DNA from: DASSNR01 sp036278935
GTDB lineage: Bacteria; Gemmatimonadota; Gemmatimonadetes; Gemmatimonadales; Gemmatimonadaceae
Length of the DNA: 64,000 nt
Assembly (NCBI GenBank): GCA_036278935.1
Contig: DASUKA010000158.1
Location: forward strand, 1 to 64,000
Direction of reading: 5' to 3'
Part shown: one piece after another, positions 49,591-57,475 of the stretch
How the letters are laid out: each line of letters starts with the position of its first letter
How positions within the stretch are numbered: position 1 is the stretch's first letter
The notes under the pieces: model-generated
Seen by the model: only the letters and a program-made list of their open reading frames with translations
What the model was told of the DNA's origin: nothing
Databases searched by the model: none
Position numbers and translations under genes: made by a program

Positions 49591-51297
49591 CTATCGCAGC
49601 GGCAACCGCAGGGTAAACGTGCTGCCCACGCCCACTGCGCTCTCCACGGCGATCCGGCCGCCGAGGAGGTGGCCCAGGCGCCGGGCGACGCTCAGACCCA
49701 GGCCGGTGCCGCCCACGCGTCGCGTGGGGTAGTGCTCCACCTGGAAGAACGCTTCGAAGATGCGCTCCTGATCCTCGGGCGCGATACCGATGCCGGTATC
49801 ACGAACGGCAAAGGCCACCCCTGTGCGCTCCGGCAGGCACTGCAGCGTGACCGATCCGCGCTCGGTGTACTTCACGGCGTTGGTCAGCAGATTCACGAGA
49901 ATCTGCCTGAGCTTGTCCGGATCGGTCTCGAGCTGCAGCGGACGGGGCGGGCGCTCTACCGAGAGCGGGAGCTGCTTGTCCGCGGCAAGGGGCGCGACAA
50001 TGGCCGCCGCCTCATCCAGTGCCGCGGCTGCATCGATGCGCTCCGGATGCACTGTCTCGCGTTCCGCCTCGATGCGGGAGAGGGTAAGCAGTTCATCGAT
50101 GAGCGCCAGCAGATGCACGGCGCTGATCTTGATGCGCTCCAGCTGCCCATGCTGCGCCTCGGTCACGGGGCCGGTAATGCCGTCGGCCAGTAGCTCCTCG
50201 TACCCCATGATCGCCGTGAGCGGGGTGCGGAGTTCGTGGCTCATCACCGCCAGAAAGCGCGACTTCGCCTGATTCTCGGCTTCCGCTTCGGCGCGGGCGC
50301 GCACCTGCGCGGTGACATCGACGGCAAACACCAGCACGCCATCCACCCGTCCAGTAGCATCACGCAGCGGCTGATAGACGAAGTTGGCGAACCCCTCGGA
50401 GGACGTCCCGCCGTTCCGCCACGTGACCGGCACGCCGGTGCCCACATACGGCTCGCCGCCGTGATACACCGCATCCAGCTGCTCGAGCAGACCCTGTCCT
50501 TCGAGATCAGGAAAGAGCTCCCGCGCGGGCCGTCCATGGTAGCGCCGATCACCGAAGATCTGCCGGAAGGCGGCGTTCACCGACTCCAGGATGTGGTCGG
50601 GCCCACGGGTGATGCCCACGGCCGCCGGTATCTGCTTGAAGATACCCGCCATGCGCGTGCGCTCGGCATCCGCCTCCGCGCGCGCAGCACCGGCGCCGCC
50701 GGCGAGCTGGGCAGTGTCCATTGCCAGCGCCGCCAGGGCGGCCATGTCGGTGGCCAGCGCGATGTCATCATTGCCAAGATGGCGTCCCTCGGTGGTGCAG
50801 ACGAACGCCATGGCGCCGAGTGTCTGCCCGCGCAGCTGGAGCGGAACGACCAGACCCGCGCGAAGCCCCAGATGCCGCAGCAGCCCGAGATGCGCCTCGC
50901 TCCGCGCGGCGGAGCGAAGATCATCCTCGGTGATGGCCGGAACGAGCTGTGTCGCACCGGTGCGGAGCACGTGCGAGATCGGATGACTGCTCGCGAGCCG
51001 CGGCGGGTACCGGATCAACTGCTCGCGGGCGATCCTGTCCGCTTCGGGATTCGCGTGCGCTGCCGCGACGCGCTGCGGCGTCCCGTCCGGCCCCAGCGCG
51101 TCGATCACGCAGAGATCGGCGATGAATGGCACGCTCAGCCGCGCGAGGCTGGCCAGCGCGGTGCCGCAGTCGCGCGCGCCCGTGAGGACGCGGTTCGCCT
51201 CACGCAGCAGCGCGAGCTGACGCTCCGCGGTATGATGGACCGGATCCGCCCATGCTCTCTGGTGTTCCGGTCCAGGTCGGTCGCATGACAGTGACAT
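49591..51297 (-). CDS. Sensor histidine kinase with GAF and PAS domains
   Basis: A 568-residue cytoplasmic kinase without membrane segments. Residues ~20-190 form a GAF domain, ~205-330 a PAS domain (PAAVGITRGPDHILESVNAA), then HisKA with the phosphoacceptor His in MSHELRTPL near residue 356 and an HATPase domain with NLLTNAVKY, DTGIGIAPEDQERIFEAF and GGTGLGLSVARRLG. All ATP-binding boxes are intact. GAGGAGCGGC precedes the ATG at 51297. No response regulator is adjacent, so it is an orphan kinase in this window. Confidence 0.9.
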   Translation of the reverse strand: MSLSCDRPGPEHQRAWADPVHHTAERQLALLREANRVLTGARDCGTALASLARLSVPFIADLCVIDALGPDGTPQRVAAAHANPEADRIAREQLIRYPPRLASSHPISHVLRTGATQLVPAITEDDLRSAARSEAHLGLLRHLGLRAGLVVPLQLRGQTLGAMAFVCTTEGRHLGNDDIALATDMAALAALAMDTAQLAGGAGAARAEADAERTRMAGIFKQIPAAVGITRGPDHILESVNAAFRQIFGDRRYHGRPARELFPDLEGQGLLEQLDAVYHGGEPYVGTGVPVTWRNGGTSSEGFANFVYQPLRDATGRVDGVLVFAVDVTAQVRARAEAEAENQAKSRFLAVMSHELRTPLTAIMGYEELLADGITGPVTEAQHGQLERIKISAVHLLALIDELLTLSRIEAERETVHPERIDAAAALDEAAAIVAPLAADKQLPLSVERPPRPLQLETDPDKLRQILVNLLTNAVKYTERGSVTLQCLPERTGVAFAVRDTGIGIAPEDQERIFEAFFQVEHYPTRRVGGTGLGLSVARRLGHLLGGRIAVESAVGVGSTFTLRLPLR

Positions 51298-51402
51298 GCC
51301 GCTCCTCATCGAGAGATCCGAACATCGTCTCGCGCATGGGTGCACGGGTCGTCTTCCGTCGCAATGTAAGACCGTGCGATGGAAAGGCGAACGCCGCTCA
51401 CG

Positions 51403-52872
51403 TCACGTGAGGTGCATGGCGTGCTGGGCGAATTGCCCGAACGGCCCTCCCCCGCCGCCGAGCGCCGCGGTGAGGGGACCCAGGTGCAGGATCTGGCGCG
51501 CGATGCTGAAGTAGATGATCAGGCCCAGCACGTCCACCAGCGATGCCACGAAGGGCGAGGAGGCGATGGCCGGGTCGAAGCCGATCTTCGTGAACACGAG
51601 CGGCAGCATGGCGCCCACGAGCGTCCCCGCGAGTACCACGGCCACCAGGGTGAGGGCCACCACCAGCGCCAGCGCGTGCCCGTTCCCCCATCCATAGGGC
51701 CTCGGCATGACGGTGCGCGCGAAGCCGATCGCGCCCAGGAAGATGCCCAGTGTGATCCCCTGGCCCAGCTCGCGCACCAGAACGCGCAGTGTGTCGCGCA
51801 ACCGCACATCGCCCACGGCCAGTGCGCGGGTGATGAGGGTGGCCGACTGCGAGCCCGAGTTGCCGCCCGAGCTGATGATGAGCGGGATGAAGAATGAGAG
51901 TGCCAGCACCGCGTTCAGCTCGTTCTGATACGCCCGGAGCGCCGAACCGGTGAGCATCTCCTCGAGGAAGAGCAGGATGAGCCAGCCGCCCCGCTTGATC
52001 ACGATGTCCCAGAAGGTGGCTTGCGAGTACGGCTGCTCCAGCGGCTGCACGCCGCCGAGCATCTGCACATCCTCCGTCTGCTCCTCGACCATCGCGTCGA
52101 TCACGTCGTCCACCGTCACCACCCCGATGATGCGCCCACCCTCATCCACCACCGGCACGGCCACGAGGTCGTACTTGGACGTGATGCGCGCCACCTCTTC
52201 CCGGTCGGCGGTGGCGGGGACGGTCACGATGTCCGTCCATGCGAGATCGGACACGCGCGACCCTTCCGGTGCGGCGAGCAGCTCGCGCAGCGACAGCACG
52301 CCGCGCACGCGCCCGCCCGCGTCAGTGGCGTAGATGGTGTAGATCGCCTCGCGGCGGCCGACACGCGCCGCCGCGCGCACGATGCGCAGCGCCTCCTCCA
52401 CGAGCAGGTCCTGTGCGACGGAGACGAACTCCGTGGTCATCAATCCGCCGGCGGATTCCGGCGGATATGCCAGCAGCCGCTCCGTTTCACCGCGCGCCGC
52501 CAGCGGAATTTCCGAGAGAATGTCCTCCGCGTGCGCTTCCTCGAGATCTTCAATGGCGTCCGCCCGATCGTCCGGCGTCATCTCGGACACGAGCGCGGCC
52601 GCCTGCTTCGGGCTCAGCGCCTCCAGCACGTCGGTGCGGAGATCATCGTCCAGATACTCGAGCACATCGCCGGCGCGGGCGGGCGGGAGCGCGCGCAGCA
52701 GCTGCGCGATCCGCACGACGGGCAGGAGCTCGGCCACGTCCGCCAGGTTGGCGGGGTGGAGTTCCTCGGTCTCGGCCGCGACGTTCGCCGGCGATTCGTC
52801 CAGGAGCGCCAGGATATCGGGGGCCAGGAGCGCGGCGACGGGGCGCTCGGCGTTTCGCTGAGGTGGAGTCAT
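51403..52872 (-). CDS. mgtE: MgtE-type magnesium channel/transporter
   Basis: A 489-residue Mg2+ channel of the inner membrane. Residues ~20-150 are the MgtE N domain (superhelical, with LEYLDDDLRTDVLEAL and ESAGGLMTTEF), ~150-275 hold two CBS domains, and the C-terminal ~180 residues have five membrane segments with SGGNSGSQSATLITRALAVG, the pore signature. All Mg2+-sensing domains are present, so normal gating by cytoplasmic Mg2+ is expected. ATG at 52872. It stands divergent from the BlaI gene, with their starts 225 bp apart. Confidence 0.93.
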   Translation of the reverse strand: MTPPQRNAERPVAALLAPDILALLDESPANVAAETEELHPANLADVAELLPVVRIAQLLRALPPARAGDVLEYLDDDLRTDVLEALSPKQAAALVSEMTPDDRADAIEDLEEAHAEDILSEIPLAARGETERLLAYPPESAGGLMTTEFVSVAQDLLVEEALRIVRAAARVGRREAIYTIYATDAGGRVRGVLSLRELLAAPEGSRVSDLAWTDIVTVPATADREEVARITSKYDLVAVPVVDEGGRIIGVVTVDDVIDAMVEEQTEDVQMLGGVQPLEQPYSQATFWDIVIKRGGWLILLFLEEMLTGSALRAYQNELNAVLALSFFIPLIISSGGNSGSQSATLITRALAVGDVRLRDTLRVLVRELGQGITLGIFLGAIGFARTVMPRPYGWGNGHALALVVALTLVAVVLAGTLVGAMLPLVFTKIGFDPAIASSPFVASLVDVLGLIIYFSIARQILHLGPLTAALGGGGGPFGQFAQHAMHLT

Positions 52873-53022
52873 GGCAACCGTCCTCTGGGCTCGGGTGGCA
52901 CGGGCGACCGGGGATACGGATTCGCCGTGCTGCCCTGGGAAGCGGGCGTCAAGTTACGCGCGGGCCATGGTGCATACAAGCGCGCCCGAGCGTACCGTGG
53001 CGACCGTCCGTCCAGGGGGGAC

Positions 53023-53056
53023 TTGACAGCGGCCGGGGATGCTAGAAACTTAGCAT
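53023..53056 (+). promoter_or_regulatory. blaI promoter and BlaI-type operator
   Basis: Consensus -35 TTGACA at 53023-53028. A perfect inverted repeat ATGCTA GAAACT TAGCAT spans 53039-53056, exactly where the -10 box must lie. BlaI/MecI dimers bind such dyads, so BlaI would repress its own operon. A similar dyad precedes the HEAT-repeat gene at 56048. Confidence 0.7.
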
Positions 53057-53097
53057 ACAGCGAATCCGTACGGCTCTTCGACGCGAGGTCAGTTCCT

Positions 53098-53490
53098 ATG
53101 TCCAGGTCATCCCCGACAGCCCACCTCACCCGCCGCGAGCGGCAGATTATGGATGTGCTCTTTCGCCACGGCAGCGCGACAGTGGCCGAGGTGATGGAGC
53201 GCATCCCCGATCCGCCGGGCTATTCGGCGGTGCGCGCGACCCTCCGCATCCTCGAGGACAAGGGGCACGTGGTGCACACGGAAGATGGACCCCGCTACGT
53301 GTATCTGCCGGCCATCGCGCCGGAGGAAGCGCGGACCGATGCGCTCAGGCATCTCGTCCGGACCTTCTTCAACGGCTCCGCGGAGCAGGCTGCAGCCGCG
53401 CTGCTCACCATGTCGGACGCTCGGCTCACCGATGCGGAAATCGCTCGCCTCCGCACGGCCATCCGTACCGCCCGCAAGAGGGGGAAATAA
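53098..53490 (+). CDS. BlaI/MecI-family transcriptional repressor
   Basis: A 130-residue winged-helix repressor: LTRRERQIMDVLFRHGSATV, then YSAVRATLRILEDKGHVVH and the C-terminal dimerisation helices. In the classical system BlaI is cleaved or inactivated after BlaR1 senses antibiotic. Here it lies 3 bp upstream of an M56 peptidase gene, the usual BlaI-BlaR1-type pair in this phylum. ATG at 53098. Confidence 0.93.
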   Translation: MSRSSPTAHLTRRERQIMDVLFRHGSATVAEVMERIPDPPGYSAVRATLRILEDKGHVVHTEDGPRYVYLPAIAPEEARTDALRHLVRTFFNGSAEQAAAALLTMSDARLTDAEIARLRTAIRTARKRGK

Positions 53491-53493
53491 GCC

Positions 53494-55887
53494 ATGCCCT
53501 CGTTCCTCTCCATGCTGCCGGTGGTTGGCATGCTGTCGGCCATCCCGGTGGTGGCGCTCCTGATCAAGGCCACCCTTCTGCTGGCAGTCGCGCTCGCCGC
53601 TGCCGCAGCGCTCCGCCGCGCGTCGGCCAGCGCACGCCACCTGCTCTGGGTGGGCGTGTTGGCCGCGCTCGTGCTCCTTCCGCTGCTGTCGCGGTGGGTG
53701 CCATGGCGCATCGGCGTGCTCCCGCCGCCGGCTGCCGTTGCGGCCGTATCGCACGCGGCCGCGCCGCCGGCACTCCGCCACACGGAAGCTGCAGACCCCG
53801 CGGGCCCGGCGCTCATGGCGCCCGGCGAACCGCGTGCGAACGCAGCCGCCACGGTATACGAGCCTGACGCGCTTCGCCCCGCGGCAACGCCGAGCGGAAG
53901 TGAACAGGCGACCCTCAAGTCCCGCTCACCGGATGCCGGCGCGGCGCGGGCGGCGGGCGATCCCGGTGTGGCGGCGAGCGACGCCGTGACGACGGCGACC
54001 GGTACGTCCTCCACGCCGTCGGGCGTGCTCCTGCACAAGGGATGGCTGGTGCTTCTGGCGCTCTGGGCGGCCGGCGCGCTCGCGATTCTCGCGCGGCTGG
54101 CCATCGGCGCGGTTGCCGTGCGCCGCATCGTGCGGAGCGCGCGAGCGCTGGACAACGCCGGGTGGCGCACGCCGCTCTGGGAGGTGGCGGACAGGATGGG
54201 TCTCGCGGATGTCCCGGCACTCGTGCAGAGCGAGCGGGTGTCGATGCCATTCGCGTGCGGCCTGTTCCACCCCATCGTCGTCCTGCCGCCCGAAGCGGAA
54301 AGGTGGAGCGACGAGCGGCGGCGCGCCGTCCTCTGCCACGAGTTGGCGCACGTGCGGCGGCGTGATCTGCTTGGCCATACGCTCGGCCGAGTAGCGTGCG
54401 CGCTGTACTGGTTCCATCCGCTGGCGTGGACCGCGGCGCGACGACTGCGCATGGAGAGCGAGTGCGCCTGCGATGATCTCGTGTTGAGCGCCGGGACGCG
54501 CGCCTCGGAGTATGCCGATCATCTGCTGCAGATCGTGACCGCTGTGCGCGCGGCGGCCGCGCCCATCGCGGCGTTGCCGATGGCGCGGCGCTCCGAGTTC
54601 GAGGGACGCATGCTCGCGATCCTCGACCCCGGCCGTTCGCGCCGTGTGCCGGGTCGCGTGCAGAGCGGGGCGATGGTTGTTGCACTCGCCGGCATCGCGA
54701 TTTCGGTGTCGGCCATGGCGCCGAGCAGTGAGCGCCCCGGCCGGAACGGCGGTACTGTGACTGACAGCGTTGTGGGCGCAAGCGCCCATCAGCATGCGGA
54801 TACGGTTGCCGGTGCGACTGTTGCGCGCCGTGGCTGCACCGCCGGCAGCCGCATGCGCTGCGAGCGGCCGCGGCGGATCGGCGATGGGACGCCTCCCGCG
54901 CGCGATGCTCGGCCCATGGCGCCGGCGTCCGACTCTGCTCGAGCTGCGCTGCGGCAGACACTGACGGTGGCTTCCGCAATGGATGCGCCGGACGGCGTCG
55001 CGGCGGATACGGGCGAGCGAATGGGCGATGTGATTGCGCAGTCTGTCGACTCGATCGTGAGTGCGGTGGGCGATATCGCGCCCATGGTGACCACCGTGGT
55101 GAGCGGTGCCGTCGTGCCAGCGGTGAACGAGGCGATGCAGGAGGTGCTGGATGGCAGCCATTCCTTCCATCGCGAGATGGACGCACAGTCGAGGGCGGCG
55201 CTTCGTGATCTCCGCCGCTCCCTGAAAGCAGATCGCCACACCTGGCGGTCGCGGTCAGCAACAGGCCCCGACAGCACCGCGCTCGCTGCCCTCGTGCACG
55301 TGCTGGGCACGGATAGCAGCGCGACGGTGCGCAAGTCGGCGGCCTGGGCGCTCGGTCGCAGCGGCTCCTCGGACCCTCAGGTTCTTGCGGCACTCGGAAC
55401 GGCACTGCAGCGGGACGCGAGCCCCGACGTGCGAAACATGGCCGCGTGGGGGTTGGGTGAGAGCGAGGATTCTGCCGCCGTGCCCGCGCTCGCGGCGGCA
55501 CTCTCGGACAGCAGCGCGAAGGTGCGCGGACTCGCCGCATGGGCACTGGGTCAGATCGAGCCGCCGCACGCACCGCCACGTCTTGTCGCGGCATTGCGCG
55601 ATGCGGACACAGAGGTGCGATCGAGGGCGGCGTGGGCCTTGGGGCAGATTCAGGACTCCGCCACCGTCACCGCGCTCTCTACGGCGCTCCGCAGCGAGCA
55701 GGACAGCGGCGTGCAGCGCATGGAGGCGTGGGCGCTCCTCCGTATGGGCAACGTGTCGCAGTCGGCGCTTCTGGAACTGCTCAAGTCGCCCGACCCGGAA
55801 ATCCGGGCGCGTGCCACTCGCGCGCTGGTCGGCTACGGAACGGGCGGCTGGTCCATGCCCATGCCGATGCCGCGCCCCATGCCCTGA
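53494..55887 (+). CDS. M56 (BlaR1-like) membrane metallopeptidase fused to HEAT repeats
   Basis: A 797-residue inner-membrane zinc peptidase. Two N-terminal membrane segments (about 15-40 and 46-65), a variable Ala/Pro-rich region, a third segment near 185-205, and the zinc motif HELAHV near residue 282 followed by the third-ligand region ESECACDDL near 328 are those of the M56 family. Another segment is near 395. There is no penicillin-binding sensor domain; instead residues ~590-770 are five or six HEAT repeats (TVRKSAAWALGRSGSSD, VRGLAAWALGQIE). The chain ends in GGWSMPMPMPRPMP. The HEAT part probably senses or holds a partner, and the peptidase would act on BlaI. Confidence 0.9.
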   Translation: MPSFLSMLPVVGMLSAIPVVALLIKATLLLAVALAAAAALRRASASARHLLWVGVLAALVLLPLLSRWVPWRIGVLPPPAAVAAVSHAAAPPALRHTEAADPAGPALMAPGEPRANAAATVYEPDALRPAATPSGSEQATLKSRSPDAGAARAAGDPGVAASDAVTTATGTSSTPSGVLLHKGWLVLLALWAAGALAILARLAIGAVAVRRIVRSARALDNAGWRTPLWEVADRMGLADVPALVQSERVSMPFACGLFHPIVVLPPEAERWSDERRRAVLCHELAHVRRRDLLGHTLGRVACALYWFHPLAWTAARRLRMESECACDDLVLSAGTRASEYADHLLQIVTAVRAAAAPIAALPMARRSEFEGRMLAILDPGRSRRVPGRVQSGAMVVALAGIAISVSAMAPSSERPGRNGGTVTDSVVGASAHQHADTVAGATVARRGCTAGSRMRCERPRRIGDGTPPARDARPMAPASDSARAALRQTLTVASAMDAPDGVAADTGERMGDVIAQSVDSIVSAVGDIAPMVTTVVSGAVVPAVNEAMQEVLDGSHSFHREMDAQSRAALRDLRRSLKADRHTWRSRSATGPDSTALAALVHVLGTDSSATVRKSAAWALGRSGSSDPQVLAALGTALQRDASPDVRNMAAWGLGESEDSAAVPALAAALSDSSAKVRGLAAWALGQIEPPHAPPRLVAALRDADTEVRSRAAWALGQIQDSATVTALSTALRSEQDSGVQRMEAWALLRMGNVSQSALLELLKSPDPEIRARATRALVGYGTGGWSMPMPMPRPMP

Positions 55888-55895
55888 GGTGTCTG

Positions 55896-55929
55896 CTGCG
55901 GCCGGCACGGGCGCCCGTGCCGGCCGCAG
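55896..55929 (+). terminator. Perfect 34-bp palindrome after the M56 gene
   Basis: CTGCGGCCGGCACGGGC (55896-55912) and its exact complement GCCCGTGCCGGCCGCAG (55913-55929), zero spacer, 9 bp after the stop. It is a very strong stem with no T-run, so it may be a terminator of weak type, an RNA-stability element or a protein site. Confidence 0.5.
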
Positions 55930-55970
55930 TGAGGGGGTCGTTCCTGTGCTGTCTCCGGCTGTCTCTCTCA

Positions 55971-56011
55971 TGTGCGCGTGATGCGCACAACGAAGTGCTA
56001 AAAACCCAGCA
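55971..56011 (+). promoter_or_regulatory. Upstream region of the HEAT gene: hairpin and BlaI-type operator
   Basis: TGTGCGC (55971-55977) / GCGCACA (55983-55989) form a 7-bp stem with a 5-nt loop. Just after it, TGCTA AAAACC CAGCA (55996-56011) matches the blaI operator core TGCTA GAAACT TAGCA at 13 of 16 positions with the same 6-bp spacer. The HEAT gene at 56048 is therefore probably repressed by the same BlaI. Confidence 0.6.
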
Positions 56012-56047
56012 TTCCGCCCGCTCCGCGGGCATATCCAGGAGGTCTCC

Positions 56048-57349
56048 ATGACATCGCGCGCTTTCGTGCTCGTGTTGGGCTGCGCCATCGTTCCCTGGCT
56101 CCCCATCGCGCGAGCGGTGCCGGGCCGAGGAAGCGCCCCGGGTGTCGATACGGCTGCGGCCGACAACGGCACATCTCGTCTCACCGCCTACACGCCCGAT
56201 GTGCGCGCGCTTCTTCAGGCGGCCCGCGGGGCGCCGCCGCTGCTCTGTGGGCTGGCGGCGAATGCCATGGGCAACGGCTTCGGCGGGGGGTGGAGCGCGC
56301 CGTCACCCCCGGTAGGAGCGGACGTGAAGGCGCAGCTCGCCGCCCTCGACTCCTCCCACCTCACCCCGGCCGATGTCGAGAGCCTGCTCGCGGCCATCAG
56401 TGCGCCCGATGCCTGCGTGCGCGAAGTCGCCGCGCGCCTCCTGGGAAATGCGGGGAACGACGCGCCGGTGCCCGCGCTGGTCGCGCAGCTCGGCGCCTCG
56501 TCGGGGGACACGCGCGCAGCGGCGGCGCTCGCGCTCGGCATCGCGCATCAGGCACCGGCCGCTGCGCCGCTCGAGCGTTCGCTCGCCGATCCCTCGGCGG
56601 CGGTACGGTCGAACGCCGCCTGGGCGCTGGGTCGCTTGCGTGACACCAGCGCCGTCGCGTTGCTCGCGCACGCCCTGGGTGATGCACAGTCCGTGGTGCG
56701 CGGCGCCGCCGCCGAATCGCTGGGTCAGCTCCGCCGGCAGGATCCGGTGCCCGCGATCATTCATGTGCTCGCCACCGATAGCAGCGCGCGCGTCCGGCGT
56801 ACGGCGGCGTGGGCGCTGGGGCAGATTCGCGATACCGCCGCGGGAACGCCGCTCGCCACCGCGCTGCAGCACGACGCCGACGCCGGTGTTCGCGAGATGG
56901 CTGCATGGGCGCTTGGGCGGTTGGACGATGCGGCCGCCGCGCCGGCACTCGCCGCCGTCGTGCAGCATGAGTCGAGCGCGCGCGTGAAGGCCACGGCCGC
57001 GTGGGCCATCGGAAAGATCAGGCCGGACCGCGCGCCGAGCGGCCTGACGCAAGGACTGGCGGATACGAGCGGTGCCGTACGGCTGAACGTCGCGTGGGCG
57101 CTCGGCCAGATCCGCGATTCCGCCGCCGTGCCCGCGCTCGAGCAGGCGGTGCGCAGCGAGCACGACAGTCGCGTGCGCCGCGCGGAGTTCCGCGCGTTGC
57201 TCATGGCGGGGGAGCACGCTCAGAGTGCGGTGATCGGCGCGCTCTCGTCCAGCGATCCGGAGATCCGCGAAATGGCCGTGCGCGCGCTGGCGGGGCACGG
57301 AGGACGGGCGTGGCCGTGGCCGCGCCCCAAGCCGCGGCCGTTTCCGTAA
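56048..57349 (+). CDS. Secreted HEAT-repeat protein
   Basis: A 433-residue exported protein: a signal peptide (residues 1-23, FVLVLGCAIVPWLPIARA) and then about nine HEAT/PBS-lyase-type repeats of ~31 residues (VREVAARLLGNAGNDAP, VRRTAAWALGQIRDTAA, VRLNVAWALGQIRDSAA). The repeats are close to those in the upstream peptidase, and the tail GGRAWPWPRPKPRPFP parallels that protein's end. It would be a periplasmic scaffold for protein contacts. GGAGG lies just before the ATG. Confidence 0.85.
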   Translation: MTSRAFVLVLGCAIVPWLPIARAVPGRGSAPGVDTAAADNGTSRLTAYTPDVRALLQAARGAPPLLCGLAANAMGNGFGGGWSAPSPPVGADVKAQLAALDSSHLTPADVESLLAAISAPDACVREVAARLLGNAGNDAPVPALVAQLGASSGDTRAAAALALGIAHQAPAAAPLERSLADPSAAVRSNAAWALGRLRDTSAVALLAHALGDAQSVVRGAAAESLGQLRRQDPVPAIIHVLATDSSARVRRTAAWALGQIRDTAAGTPLATALQHDADAGVREMAAWALGRLDDAAAAPALAAVVQHESSARVKATAAWAIGKIRPDRAPSGLTQGLADTSGAVRLNVAWALGQIRDSAAVPALEQAVRSEHDSRVRRAEFRALLMAGEHAQSAVIGALSSSDPEIREMAVRALAGHGGRAWPWPRPKPRPFP

Positions 57350-57475
57350 GGTGCAGGGTGCGTGCACGGTCGGCGATCTTTCCATGAGCGTTCGACAAAC
57401 GAATCTCGCGCGCCGTGTGTCCAACTGTTCGGCAGCACCGCCATCCCCACGTACCACCCTCCTATCCGTCATCAC

